A DNA stretch of 64,000 nt, from the NCBI GenBank assembly GCA_002682825.1, contig NOKP01000021.1, positions 682,001 through 746,000 on the forward strand, written 5' to 3'. The notes beneath the pieces were generated by a model. The model searched no databases and was not told the origin of the DNA. It worked only from the letters and a program-made list of their open reading frames with translations. The DNA is from Neonectria sp. B-13. Taxonomy: Eukaryota > Ascomycota > Sordariomycetes > Hypocreales > Nectriaceae. Position 1 is the first letter of the stretch. The number at the start of each line of letters is the position of its first letter. The translations under genes were made by a program, and so were the position numbers. Below, in pieces: positions 11,166 to 22,538 of the stretch.

Positions 11166-13235
11166 ATGTCGCCTCTCCGCAAACGCGCGAAACAGGCTTG
11201 CCAGCCCTGCAACGCGAGACGCGTCAAGTGCGATGTAACCGAGCAAAGGCCGTGCAAGAATTGTGTCGCCGCCGATCTGCCATGCGAGATCCGGGAATCT
11301 CGACGGGGAAAGCATCCCCGGGCCCCCCGAGAGCCCAGCGCAAGGCGGAGGAGCGCGGCTGAGTCGGTGGAAATGCAAGCGCCGCCGGCAGTTGTCGGAA
11401 GCCGTGTCACCAACAATACACTGGACCAACATGTGGCTGCATCACATGCCCTTGCGAGCCTGGCCCAAGACGCATCTAGGGCGGGTGACACAGCACCCTG
11501 TAATGAGGATGCTCAGGGAGAGACCAACTACTCAGTACAGACACAGGCACCGCAGGACGCAGATGACTGGCCAGAAGATGAAGGCGAGGGCTCAGCCTTT
11601 CTTGGAGAGTCCACCTCCATTAGGTGCCTTCACAACGATGCCACCCCTTCGTCGTCTGGCCCATCCCCTCGCAGTTATCGACTCCTTCACTCAGTCCCCA
11701 ACGCCGTCAAGGCCGAGAATCTCGTTCCACAGTGGGAAGCCGAACGAAGGCGCGCTAGAATTGCCTCTCTTGGAGCAGAAGGTGTCTTTTCACTCCCTCC
11801 AAAACCAGCCGTTGAGGCGCTGCTGAGGGCATACTTTCGGTGGTTCCATCCCTGCTTTCCCATCGTTGACGAGGTGGATATGTGGAGCCAATACCGCAAT
11901 AATACCTTGTCACCTCTTCTACTCCAGGCCATCCTTTTCGTTGCCACTATTCATTGTGACGAGGACGACCTGCCCTCCGTTGGGCTCGGAACTCGGCAAA
12001 TGGCCAAATACGTCTTCTACAGCCGCGCCAAGGACATATACGACGTGGGCTTCGAGCCGAGGAAACTGACCGTCATTCAGGCGCTGTTCTTGATGAGTTT
12101 CTGGAGAGTCGGAGCTCTTCTTGAGAAAGATACGCGTCACTGGTTAGGCGCTGCCATCTGCTTGGCCCAGACGGAAGCTCTCCACCGTTCACGACGCACT
12201 ATCACCAGTGCGGTATGTAAGCTGCGCCGACGACTTTGGTGGTCAATATATATCCGTGAGCGACAATGCGCGGCTGCTTTGGGATTGCCCAACCGATTCC
12301 GGGATGAGGACTGTGATGTCGAGGCACTAGGTGAGAATGACTTTGAGCACGCTTTCAACCCAACTACACCGACTCGGGCGGCAGCCGAGTACGTTGCCTA
12401 CATGATGCACATGACACACCTGTCTAGAGTGCTTGGAAAGATTGTCTACTGCGGTTATCTCCCTTGCAGGAGTCTCACTGCAGCGGAGAGGTTGCAGATG
12501 AAGGAAGAGTTGATGAGCTGGAGACAAAACCTACCGCGAGCAGTACAGACTGGCATCGACGACTTCGACAGACCCCCAACGTTCCACACCAACATGCTGC
12601 ATTTGGCATTCAACAACCTTTTTATTCTCCTCTATCGATCTGGCTGCCAGGAAAATGGGACCGAAGGCCGTGATGTGGACGGGCAGGTTGCTGTTCAAGC
12701 AGCCGCCCGCAGTTCCAGGATCATCGAAGACATGCTGATGGACGGTAATCTCCGACATGCACAAATCCATGTCATTACAAACATATTTAATACGCTTTGC
12801 ATTCATACGATCAGTTTGCGCTCATCACAAGGCAGCCGGCGGTCTATTGCAGAGCAAAGAGCCAAGCTCTGCCTGTTGGGGTTGCAAGAACTCCAGAAGA
12901 CTTGGGAAGTCCGCAACTGGATCCTCCAGTTGTTCTTCCAATACATCGACAGGTCAACTGCCGCTCGTCTTCAGATTCAAAATGACACTGGGACAGCAGG
13001 GAATGACAGAAGCCAAAAGGAGACAACTTCGCAGCAAATGACTAGCCCAGGGCCTCTGCCCATGGATACGGCAAGGTTTGAGATGGACAACATGGATATA
13101 ATGCTCGCATCGGATACGCCATGGTCGTGGTCTACACAGGAGGCAAATTACTTTCTATTCACACAAATTGAGAACGATTTTGCGTTTGGAGAGGGTGGAG
13201 CTATTGATTGGACCTTGGAGGAAGCCCAGGCCTGA
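11166..13235 (+). CDS. Zn2Cys6 transcription factor with fungal-specific TF domain
   Basis: A single exon of 689 residues. The binuclear zinc cluster is at residues 10-38 (CQPCNARRVKCD then RPCKNC and LPC), preceded by basic RKRAK. A disordered acidic and Ser-rich stretch follows. The fungal-specific transcription factor domain starts near residue 215 with LLRAYFRWFHPCFPIVDE, and has SFWRVGALLEKDTRHWLGAA and RRRLWWSIYIRERQCAAALG. The domain layout resembles AmdR/CTF1-type regulators of small-molecule catabolism, but I cannot assign an orthologue. It is nuclear by family. Its position between the synthetase alpha gene and the semialdehyde dehydrogenase, plus CGG-containing motif copies in its own promoter, make it the likely regulator of the surrounding module. 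Confidence 0.9.
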   Translation: MSPLRKRAKQACQPCNARRVKCDVTEQRPCKNCVAADLPCEIRESRRGKHPRAPREPSARRRSAAESVEMQAPPAVVGSRVTNNTLDQHVAASHALASLAQDASRAGDTAPCNEDAQGETNYSVQTQAPQDADDWPEDEGEGSAFLGESTSIRCLHNDATPSSSGPSPRSYRLLHSVPNAVKAENLVPQWEAERRRARIASLGAEGVFSLPPKPAVEALLRAYFRWFHPCFPIVDEVDMWSQYRNNTLSPLLLQAILFVATIHCDEDDLPSVGLGTRQMAKYVFYSRAKDIYDVGFEPRKLTVIQALFLMSFWRVGALLEKDTRHWLGAAICLAQTEALHRSRRTITSAVCKLRRRLWWSIYIRERQCAAALGLPNRFRDEDCDVEALGENDFEHAFNPTTPTRAAAEYVAYMMHMTHLSRVLGKIVYCGYLPCRSLTAAERLQMKEELMSWRQNLPRAVQTGIDDFDRPPTFHTNMLHLAFNNLFILLYRSGCQENGTEGRDVDGQVAVQAAARSSRIIEDMLMDGNLRHAQIHVITNIFNTLCIHTISLRSSQGSRRSIAEQRAKLCLLGLQELQKTWEVRNWILQLFFQYIDRSTAARLQIQNDTGTAGNDRSQKETTSQQMTSPGPLPMDTARFEMDNMDIMLASDTPWSWSTQEANYFLFTQIENDFAFGEGGAIDWTLEEAQA

Positions 13236-13547
13236 GATGCCGCCGCGAATGAGTGACTCGGCTTCAGCACGACGGAACCGTGAAGGAGTGAACTCAGTCT
13301 TGCATTACCATGGATTATATGACAGTAACTAAACTCAAAGGGAACATCTGATCGCGCGTGATTCAACGCCCTGTTATTCATCGTTGAGTTGCATGCTTCC
13401 ACAGTAGTGTAAGAAATAACAACAGAATGGCCTTAAGTCCCGCGATATGCCCTGACATGACGCCTTCGAGGATCTTGCGTGTGTCTGAAAGAACCACAAG
13501 TGGAACGGTAGGCCGTTTCAAAAATAAATTTGCTTTATTGGACCATT
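13236..13547. other. 3' region between convergent regulator and dehydrogenase
   Basis: 312 bases between two stop codons. I see nothing beyond presumed 3' untranslated sequence. Confidence 0.5.
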
Positions 13548-15248
13548 CTATCTGCCAGCTCCATCTTCATCGATAGTTAGAGTACCCGACTTGGTGATGA
13601 GATACTCATTCACTGCCACGTCTTTTCCAGACTCCTTTCCATATCCTGACTCCTTGATACCACCAAATGGAGACTCAGCAGCCGATTGGTTCCCTGTGTG
13701 TGATCAGTTAACAATGGTCTGGAGTCGTTTGAGGGGGAAGGCCATACCTGTGTTCATTCCAATCATTCCCGCCTCCAGGTTCTCCAACAACCTCCAAGTG
13801 CGGTCTACGTCCTTGGTGAAGAAATATGACGCGAGTCCCATACTGGTTTCGTTTGCCAATCTAACCACCTCTTCTTCTGATTCAAATCGGAACAGCGCAC
13901 ATAGAGGGCCAAATGTCTCTTCGCTGGCAACAAGCATGTTTGGGTTAGCATCCGCCACAATAGTCGGCGGATAAAAGTATCCATCCAAGTTCTCAGGTCT
14001 CTTTCCACCTAGGATCAACCGTCCTCCGTTCGAAACAGCATCCTGAACTTGTGACTCGACCTTGTCCACGCCTGCAGGGGTAGTGAGTGGGCCAACCGTC
14101 GTGCCCTCCGCAAAACCGTGACCGAGCTTCAGCTTCTTCGTCTCTTCCACGAAGAGACGTTGAAACTCGGCGTAAACCCCACTTTGCACATATACGCGGT
14201 TGGCTGTGATGCATGCTTGACCTGCGTGCCGCCACTTTAGCAATATCAAGGCCTCAACTGCTCTGCGTAGGTTGGCGTCATTGAAGATTATGAAAGGGCA
14301 ATTTCCGCCAAGCTCCAGGGTGACCTTCTTCAATCCATAGCTGCAGTGTCGCGCAATGAGCTTTCCAACGCGTGTGCTCCCTGTAAAGGTGACCTTGCGA
14401 ACTAATGGGTGCTTGCAGAGGTTCTCGCTGAGATCGGGAGTTCGCTTCAGGTCCGTTGTCAGGACACTAAGGGCTGACTTGTCGAATCCGGCTCGGACGG
14501 CCAATTCAACCAGAGCCAAGACACTGAGAGGTGTTTCGGGCGATGGCTTGATGATCATAGTGCATCCAGCGGCTAGGGCAGCGCTCGCTTTTCGGAGAAT
14601 CATGGCAACAGGAAAGTTCCATGGGACCAAGGCTACTGAAACTCCAATGGGCTGCTTGATGGTGAAGATGCGCCGGTTGAGAATAGCAGCCTGCGCGACG
14701 GTTCCGTGAATGCGCTCGGCTTCTCCCGCAAACCACCATGTGAAGCCCAACGCGTATTCAACTTCGCCTAGGGCCTCAGCCAGGGGCTTGCCCGTCTCAT
14801 AGGTGACTATGGTCGCAATGTCCCGCTTTGCAGCAGTAATAAGTTCATGCCAGCGCATGATGAGCTGCCCGCGTTGGCGCGGTGTTGTTCGTCGGTATCG
14901 TTCAAACGCGGCCTGGGAGGCACGCACTGCGCCATCGACGTCCTGCACATCGTTGGCTGGGCAGCTGGCGAAAGGGGTGCCGGTACCAGGATCTAGAAAA
15001 ATTGACATGAAGTCAGTTGCTGCGTTAAGTTGACAGAGGGTGGGCATCAGGAAGTTCGCTGACCAACAATGTCGAAACGGTCACCCGAGGCAGACTCAAC
15101 CCATTTGCCACCCACAAACGACTGCTGCTTGAACAACGTGGGGTCTTCAAGCTACAGCCGATACCATTTAGCTTTCATATAAATTCAGTCGTGGCTGGCT
15201 GAGGGAACCTACTTTGAAGGGAGTCGTGAAGGTATCTAGGCTCGCCAT
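13548..15248 (-). CDS. succinate-semialdehyde dehydrogenase (ALDH superfamily)
   Basis: Four exons give about 500 residues of the aldehyde dehydrogenase superfamily, closest in pattern to succinate-semialdehyde dehydrogenase (GabD/Uga2 type), which makes succinate with NAD(P)+. Short first exons code for MASLDTFTTPFK and LEDPTLFKQQSFVGGKWVES. The large exon begins at PGTGTPF and carries the cofactor motif PWNFPVAMI, FTGSTRVGK, catalytic Glu in LELGG, and catalytic Cys in HAGQACITANR. The last exon has the family ending SPFGGIKESGYGKES. The lack of an evident presequence suggests cytosol. It is divergent from the TcuA-like FAD gene. Their 536-base promoter has related half sites (AGCCGG at 15475, TCGGCT at 15490) but not the full 9-mer. 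Product succinate would suit the neighbouring carrier and synthetase. Related semialdehydes (glutarate or methylmalonate type) cannot be excluded. Confidence 0.88.
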
Positions 15249-15784
15249 AGTGAAAGGAGATATGACGAAAGAAGGGGTGTGTGGGTGGAAGATTGCGACT
15301 TGGACGTTATCGAAAGATAGGATGATAATGATTTACGGTTCCATGGATTCATTACGGGGTGCAATTAAACCTACGTCTAAAGTAGTACAGCTGACTTGCG
15401 TAACTTTGATAGAGGGCCTTGCGTCATCCGCTACGGTTACATCGGGAGCGCCTGGTCTATGGGATATAACCGTTAGCCGGCAGCCATCTTCGGCTTCCAC
15501 GGTTCTATTCTTTAGCTTCAATCCTACTGGCTTCCACGCCTCTGGGGCTTCAGCATCACTCCCCGAATCCTCGTACCCCGCTTTACGATATCTGTTTACC
15601 CCAGAATATCTCGATGCGGGGGAGCCAGCCACAAATGAAGCATATCCGGGGGAAAGAACTTCCCTGACGAGAGTATAAGTTGGGCCTTGTGGCCCCTATT
15701 CTCGACTTCCAAAATCAACCTCATCCCCGCCCTCATTCTCTCATATTTTATTGCCAACCTCCATTATTGAACACATCCCTTAAA
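15249..15784. promoter_or_regulatory. divergent promoter of dehydrogenase and FAD oxidoreductase
   Basis: A 536-base bidirectional gap. It contains AGCCGG (15475-15480) and TCGGCT (15490-15495), partial matches to the motif seen at 6.3, 7.4 and 11.0 kb, in everted orientation. No other structure is seen. Confidence 0.4.
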
Positions 15785-17323
15785 ATGGCGGCTGCTACCT
15801 ATGATTTGATCGTCGTCGGATCCGGATTTGCCGGCTGCATGACAGCTCTTAACTTCCTTGAAACAGCCCGCAGGCTGAAGAAGCCCTGCCGAGTTGCTGT
15901 GGTTGAGGCCGGCAAGCAAGGCGAGAGGTGCGGTGCTTCTCGGTGGACTGGGGCTTACTTGCGTCTTGACAAGAACTTGGAGTTCGATGAGGACTGGATT
16001 CACGAGATGACCCAAGTCAGCAACAGCCAGGCCAACCTTGAGTATTGCCGGAAGCTCGCCCAACACGCCAAATCAACGGTAGAGTATGTGGAAAGCAAGG
16101 GCGTCGAATTTATTCGACACGAGGAGAAGAATGTAAGCTTGAAGTTCACTTGACCCCTGTTAATTATCTAACCTGTCGTCAGGTTCTTCTCGAGTTCAAG
16201 ACAGACCAGTATTTTGTCATGCCCAATGGTGGTGGTTGGGCCATTATCAAGGCTCTCATGAAGCACATCGAGCAGTTTGACAATTGTGATATTCACTGGG
16301 AGACTGAAGCACGAGGGCTTCTCACCGACCAGCAGGGCCGGATCAATGGCGTTCAAGTTCGAAAGACGCATGGATTGCTGGAGAATCTGTACGCCCCTGA
16401 TGTGATGCTCGCCAGTGGTGGGTTTGAGGGGAACCGAGAGATGTTGGCCAAGTACGTTGGTCCCAGGACCCACGAGCTGCAGCTCATTGCGCCTGGGCTG
16501 AAGTACAACCGTGGCCAAGGTCTCAACATGGCCCTGGCCGTTGGTGCTGACACGGCCGGGTCATTCGATGGAATGCACACCGAGCTTGTTGACACGCGGG
16601 CTACCAAGCCGGATGCCGTCATTTGGGGCCACAACTACGGAATTGTCGTCAACCAGAACTGCGAGCGATTCTATGATGAGGGGAAAAGACATCTCTTTGC
16701 TACGTTCGAGATGATCGCGCTAGAACTTTGGCGTGATCATAACAACAAGGGTTACTTCATCACCGATAGCATCGTCATGGACCGGTTCCGCCCCGGCTGG
16801 GTGTTCGAATCGACCGACCAGGAGCCAGTCAAGGCCGACACCATCTCGGAACTGGCCGGGCAGCTTGGTGTAGACCCGGGAAAGCTGGAAGCTACGGTTT
16901 CCGACTTCAACGCGGCCTGCAACGACAAGCCCTTCGACCTCATGAAACTTGACGGCAAGGCCACTGCCGGGCTGAAGATCAACAAGTCCAACTGGGCAAA
17001 CCCCATCAATTGTGGCCCCTACTACGCATTTCCTGTCACCTCCCAGTTGACATTTACCTACGGCGGTCTCAAAGTCAACACCGACTCTCAGGTCCTAGCC
17101 ACGAATGACGTTCCCATTCCAGGACTATGGGCAACCGGGGAGCTGACTGGTCTTTTCTACAATGGTGAGTCATTATATCCATCTTGCAGTTGACAAGTAA
17201 TTACTGACGCGTGTAGAATACCCTCCTGCTACTTCAGTCTTACGTTCCTTGACGTTTGGTCGTCTTGCGGGAGCCGACCTCGCTCTGAGATTGGGGACGT
17301 CACAAGCTAGATCCGTGCTCTGA
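15785..17323 (+). CDS. FAD-dependent oxidoreductase, TcuA/fumarate reductase-like
   Basis: Three exons give about 480 residues of the FAD_binding_2 family (fumarate reductase, 3-ketosteroid dehydrogenase, tricarballylate dehydrogenase). The dinucleotide fold DLIVVGSGFAGCMTA is at residues 6-20. Later come VMPNGGGWAI, LASGGFEGNREML, GIVVNQNCERFYDEG, NWANPI and LTFTYGGLKVN, a set I associate most with bacterial TcuA, which oxidises tricarballylate to cis-aconitate. The final 36 codons after the second intron restore the C-terminal FAD-contacting segment (YPPATSVLRSLTFGRLAG). The protein has no signal or clear mitochondrial presequence. Its place beside a semialdehyde dehydrogenase and a succinyl-CoA synthetase pair supports a carboxylate substrate. 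Whether it oxidises tricarballylate, reduces fumarate or acts on another acid cannot be told from sequence. Confidence 0.82.
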
Positions 17324-17928
17324 GATTAGTCAATATTGCAGTGTACATTTCTTTCAACGACCTATCTTTTACTAAGCTAAAGCCTTCAAAGCTCAGAAGA
17401 TCCTATAAATATTATACATATCTGATCTCTGCACGGTGACTGAATCCTCTTAGATACACTTAGTCATACATCGAACGTCGTACATGTTCGAATTGCTATC
17501 AATGCCTTGTAAACACTCATGGTATAAGAAGGTTTACGTGGGGAGAAATTCGTGTACGAAATGGTGAGGCGCCAATGCCTTGGTTGCAACATAAATTCCT
17601 AGTAACAACCTAATACGGCATACGGCATACGGCTGTGCGTATTCACTGTCACCTCCGCCTGTTGGCTGTGGAGTGACTGATACAAAAGCCACCCAACAAG
17701 GAATGCCGTGAATCTGCGGCCTTGGGCTTGGCGGATAATCGATAATCCTCCAGCGAAATTATCTGGACCACGTCATCAACAGGCATCTCATTGTGTTTGC
17801 CTCCCCGCACCCAGGAAGCATCGCGGCACCTAAAACGCATCAGGTCTCAACAAACAAAAACAAAAGGCAACAGCAACTATCCTTTCAACCCACTTTCAAG
17901 AGCAAGGCGCCTTGGCACCATTAGCAAA
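17324..17928. other. intergenic with 7-base tandem repeat
   Basis: About 600 bases. TACGGCA is repeated in tandem at 17614-17633 (two perfect and one partial copy), about 300 bases before the next start codon. Otherwise nothing recognised. Confidence 0.5.
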
Positions 17929-20309
17929 ATGAAACTAACCAGGATATGTCGTGTTTTGTTGGCGGCGGGGGTTTGCGGGGTAGCTCCAATAGGTATTTGC
18001 CTCTCAACGACTTTATATATTTGATGCTAACAGAACTAACAGAAGCCCTCCGTACTCCTAGCCAATATTCCAGAGGCGATATCCCGACCATCCAAGCCGA
18101 GTTCAACGGCTGGGTCAACCCTGAAGACTTGATTCCTATGCCACAGTGCATCGCTCAGCAGGATCAATCCGCCTGGCTGAGTACCATGACGAAATGCACT
18201 CGCAAACGATGCACCTCGCACTTTGGAGTCATCTGCACCCACCACCAATGGCTCACGCAGCTCAGCTGTCTCAGCACTGAATTCTCCTCCGATGTTATCC
18301 AAGATTATCTGCCGTACTGCAGCAGATCAGTACTCGCAAAAGCACAGTTGTATCATTGGATTCGCAACACTACCGGTCGAACGTGGCTTGTTGATGTCGG
18401 AGACGCGAACGGGCTACAAAACCTTTCTCCGGCTTCTCTAGCTAAAGGATATGCGGCCATTGAGGTGACTTACAATGCGCCAACATGCCTAACGGGCTCG
18501 CTTTCTGCTCCATCGACGGAACCATTTCAACATGTAGTAGGGTCTTGTAGTTTCACAGGCACTACCCAACATACCGGAAATACCGCTCGTCCTTGGGAAT
18601 ACAGTGAATCCCTACGGTCCATGATCGCTCTAGGTCTCGAAACTGTCGGCTACGATCTCACCAGGGGTAACATCAAACATGGCGACTATTTCGATATAGA
18701 TTGCTTTTGCAATGCCTTCACTACAGACCTGACACAAGAACCCTGTTCAGGGCCAGGGCAAATAGACTTGACAAGGGAACGGCTATGGTTAAATGCCACT
18801 TGTGGGCCAACGTCCCTGCCTGACAACTGGACGGACGTACTCAAAACCATGGGATTCGCGTATATCCCCATCGAAGACTGGCACTGGCCAATGTGTGTCG
18901 CAGATATGCCGAAGCAGGTAACTGAGCTATTTGATGAATGTGCAACCGATGCTTGTGAGCTCGACTCGAGTGGTTATTGCGAAGTTAAGCGCGCAATAGA
19001 CAGGACTTGCTTCTGCCGCGACATTAGCTACGATTCCTGCGGAGGTTCGTGCCATGTTTTTGAGACACGGATAGACTACGTGGAGTGGCTCCACGATCTT
19101 TGTGGCAACGTGCAGGACTGGCACGGTCTGCCGGATACTTGGCGCCAATTAGCCGCCCCTTCCCCTCTCGACATGATTCCGTGGCAATGGACTATCAAGC
19201 CATCCAACAATTCGAGCATTTTCTCTATTCCTCGTTTGGGATCTTTGACGACAACAGAAAAATGCGCCTCAAACGAGTGGAAGCTCGGGAGCTTTGCTTT
19301 GGTCAACATGGCTACTTTTCTAGCTCAATTCCTCAGTGAGGGAAAAGGAATCCATCGAATCGCACGCGAACCTCTATGGAACCCGCAACCGTGGTCTTGG
19401 TTCTTCAAGGGGGTTCTAATCGCCGCTCTTCAACTGCTTGCGAACTGCGTCAACGGGTTTCTCGTTCAGAAAACCTTTGGTTATGAAGACGTACCTGTTG
19501 TCCGATTGATGCTCCTCTGGTGCTCAATGCCTCGGCTTGGTTGGCTAACGATTCTTCCGATTGCTGTCAAACCATTCAAAGAGATAGATTTCTCCGCGGC
19601 CGTGTCTTCTTTGTTTGCGGAAGTGATACTCCAAATTCTATCATCATATTACATGTTTCTAACCGTCAATTATGGTCGAGAGCACAACTTCTACTTTAGG
19701 AGCCTAGAAAGCGCGGAAAGAGGACAATCGGCCAGAATCATGTATTCTGGAGCACTGCTGTGGGTTATCGTCATTGTCGTGATGTTGGTTCGGTTGACGC
19801 AGGCTATATATAGGATGAATAGGTTGGCCGGATCTGGTAGAGCCGATTCACCAAAGTGGCAGAGAAGTAAGAAGGCAACTTCGAACGTTATGGAGGAGCT
19901 GAGAGCCCAGTTGAACCAGTATTGGGCGTTCTTAGGGGAGACGTTGGCCCATTATTGGATAGACGGGGGTAGGGCCTCAGGAGAAACATCGTCGACGGGT
20001 AGCGAGGGAGGACGTTACACGGTGTATGGCACTCTACCCGTCGAAAGCAAAGATAACCGGGTTTCTCAAAAAGCATTCGCGAAGCTATATATTGTCACAG
20101 CCATAACTATGTTCCTTCTTTGGGTTGCGCAGTGGCTCTTTTGGGGTGGATTCATTGGTCTCATTTCGGAAGAGTACGTATATATCCATTCGCATCGTTG
20201 GTTCATGTAGCTAACCGGACATAGGTTCTGTCCCCCCAAGCTGGGCTTTCTTACCGCTGTCTGGATCGCCTTCTCATTAGCAAGCGCTACTATTAGAGCT
20301 ATGTTATGA
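17929..20309 (+). CDS. Cys-rich multi-pass membrane protein of unknown function
   Basis: Three exons give about 765 residues. The first exon encodes a signal peptide (MKLTRICRVLLAAGVCGVAP). An intron then joins to a long extracellular part of about 430 residues with many Cys, several in CxC or close pairs (DCFCNAF, RTCFCRD) and NxS/T sequons. The C-terminal half has about six or seven hydrophobic helices, for example near WFFKGVLIAALQLLANCVNG, VSSLFAEVILQILSSYYMFL, IMYSGALLWVIVIVVMLVRL and VTAITMFLLWVAQWLFWGGF. The last exon, after an intron that completes EE-FCPPK, adds a final helix. The layout suits a surface receptor or anchored glycoprotein. I do not recognise the family and assign no function. 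Confidence 0.75.
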
Positions 20310-20882
20310 ATACACATAACGTAGTCTACTCAACTTACTTAATCAACTTTGGCAACGCGCCGCGGTTCGCCTTTTTGCTATACATACCAGACTAGAAGTA
20401 CGGCGCATTTCTAGAAGAGGAATGAAGAGATCCGGAGCCCGTGATTTGTCTCCCTCACTCACTTCGTGTTAACGTTCCGCGGCCCCAGAGCCGAAAATGC
20501 GCCTATAGCTTATGTACACTTCATGTTCCACATGATGCCGCAGTCCCCTCGAGCCCGTACAATATCCGCTCTGCTCTCTCCTTTTATGTTAAACGCTCTC
20601 TTACAATTAAAAGAGATATTTGGGGTCGTGGGACAATCAGGACGAGTCAAAGTCCACATTCGGTGAAGCGAGTAATGCCATAAGGATGTTAGTCGGATTG
20701 AAAGGAATTGTAATGGGTTTGGTTACTTTCTACGGCATTTCGGCCAGGCCAATCTAAAGAGTAATTGCTACCACTAGTTATGGTCTTCTCAAGTCTAGAG
20801 GTCTAAATGTGTAATGTAGGAAGCATGCCTCCCCTATTTTTAAAGGAGCTTCCAGCTCTCTAAGATGAATGCTCTTTAGCTA
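20310..20882. other. intergenic between convergent genes
   Basis: 573 bases between the membrane-protein stop and the esterase stop. No gene or repeat recognised. Confidence 0.4.
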
Positions 20883-22538
20883 TTAATATTCTTGAAGAGA
20901 TGAAAAGAATCTCTGGATGAAATTGAATTTAGCATCAGAATGAGTCAATCCAGCAGCCCCCCAAGTATTGCCTAAGAACATTGCTTGCCTGCTCGCGTTT
21001 GTACTGGGCTGGAAAGATGTCAGGTTGCCACCATTAGGGTTTCCCGTCCTAATGAAATTAGCCCAGTACTGGGACATAACTTCCTCGACTCGGTAGTCCT
21101 CTGCACTCCATGTCGCATTGTCGTAATTGGCGTAGGGAATGTTGTTGAAGGTGTACCAGAGCTCCGACCCATGATAAGCGCCTGCCGTTGGGTTCTCAGC
21201 TGGAGTGTGCGTCCAGAAATAGACGAAAACATCACTCGTGGCACCTCCAGCTGTCCAATCAGATGCCCATATCCATGTTGAGACACGGCTCATGTCCCTG
21301 AAGAAGGCGTTGCTGCTGTTTGTGGCCTGGGTATCGTTTTCTGCGGGGTACAATGCGAGGAACTCGGCAGACAAATTCTGAAACATCTGCCTATAAACCT
21401 CGGTGTATTCTGATACCGTCAAGTCCACTTCCGGTGAGGCTCCTGACTCGTCCTTGTTGTTGCCGGTCAGTATGGGGACATCAAGGTGGTCATTCAGGCT
21501 CAAAGCCTCTCCGTAGCCATGGGTAAGAACATAGCCATCGATGACGGGCCGCCAGCGAGGGGGATTCATAAATGCCCAGGTAATATTCTCAAATTGTGTG
21601 CCATCGAAGGTCGTGTCGCTAGTCATGCCAGTGCTGGCGAGGACGCTTGCAGACACGTTCCTCAACTGGGCAATGGATGACACATTTAGATCCTTTAGAT
21701 ATGAGACACCATCCGCCTCAGCAGCTTCCTTGGTGCGATAGCTGGTGGCCAAACTGCCAGTAAGGGGATCGTGAGGGCCACGGGCACCGCTCTCGGCAAT
21801 CACACCGTGGACAAGCCCCTTGGTGAGCGGACTATACATGGTATCAAGAGCACTTGCAGAACCGGCGGACTGGCCCCCGACCGTGACCTGATTTGGGTTG
21901 CCGCCAAAGTTGACGATGTTCTCATGGACCCAGCGAAGGGCGAATTGCTGATCCAAGAGGCCGTAATTACCCGAGTTGTTGTGCGCAGACTCGGCAGATA
22001 GATCTGGGTGGGCCAGAAAGCCAAACGCGCCGAGACGGTAGTTCAACGTGACAACGATGATGTCTTTGGTCGCCAGCCCAGAACCGTCGTACGTCTTGAC
22101 ATCTCCAGAGCCGCCTGAGAAGCGGCCACCAAATATCCAAACATAGACAGGCAGTTGCCTGGAAGTTATATCCGAGTTATCATCGTAGGATGGGGTCCAG
22201 ACGTTCAAGGTGAGGCAATCCTCGCTGGAAACATTACTTCCTGTTGAAAAGATGCCGGCCGCGCCGCCAGTCGACTGGGCACATTGGGGACCGAACGTGG
22301 TTGCGTTGAAAACGTTAGACCATGGTGACGGCGCCTGAGGCGGCTTCCATCTCTTTACGCCCGTAGGTGGAGAAGCGAAAGGGATGCCCTTGTAGACAGT
22401 GACCCCCGTGCGATATTCAGAAGCGCCACCTTGAACAGAGCCATAGGTAGTGTCGATGACTAGGGGCGACTGCCGGATTGAAAGAGCTTGGATGCCCGAG
22501 CTGGAGGCTAGAGTGAGGGCAAAAGACTTTAGATACAT
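20883..22538 (-). CDS. secreted type-B carboxylesterase/lipase
   Basis: A single exon of 551 residues. The N-terminus MYLKSFALTLASSSGIQALS is a signal peptide. The alpha/beta-hydrolase core has GVTVYKGIPFASPPTGVKRW, SEDCLTLNVW, and the nucleophile elbow VTVGGQSAGS. Likely catalytic partners are Glu in NKDESGASPE and His in AYHGSELWYTF. Type-B carboxylesterases hydrolyse carboxylic esters; secreted fungal members act on lipids, plant esters or mycotoxin side chains. Many NxS/T sites suggest glycosylation. It has no intron, unlike most neighbours. The substrate is not readable from the sequence. Confidence 0.9.
   Translation of the reverse strand: MYLKSFALTLASSSGIQALSIRQSPLVIDTTYGSVQGGASEYRTGVTVYKGIPFASPPTGVKRWKPPQAPSPWSNVFNATTFGPQCAQSTGGAAGIFSTGSNVSSEDCLTLNVWTPSYDDNSDITSRQLPVYVWIFGGRFSGGSGDVKTYDGSGLATKDIIVVTLNYRLGAFGFLAHPDLSAESAHNNSGNYGLLDQQFALRWVHENIVNFGGNPNQVTVGGQSAGSASALDTMYSPLTKGLVHGVIAESGARGPHDPLTGSLATSYRTKEAAEADGVSYLKDLNVSSIAQLRNVSASVLASTGMTSDTTFDGTQFENITWAFMNPPRWRPVIDGYVLTHGYGEALSLNDHLDVPILTGNNKDESGASPEVDLTVSEYTEVYRQMFQNLSAEFLALYPAENDTQATNSSNAFFRDMSRVSTWIWASDWTAGGATSDVFVYFWTHTPAENPTAGAYHGSELWYTFNNIPYANYDNATWSAEDYRVEEVMSQYWANFIRTGNPNGGNLTSFQPSTNASRQAMFLGNTWGAAGLTHSDAKFNFIQRFFSSLQEY

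Noticed and set aside
11094..11491. Long minus-strand and shifted frames over the 5' end of the Zn2Cys6 gene
   Set aside because: They overlap the zinc-cluster exon in other frames, have no family pattern and reflect GC-rich codon use.
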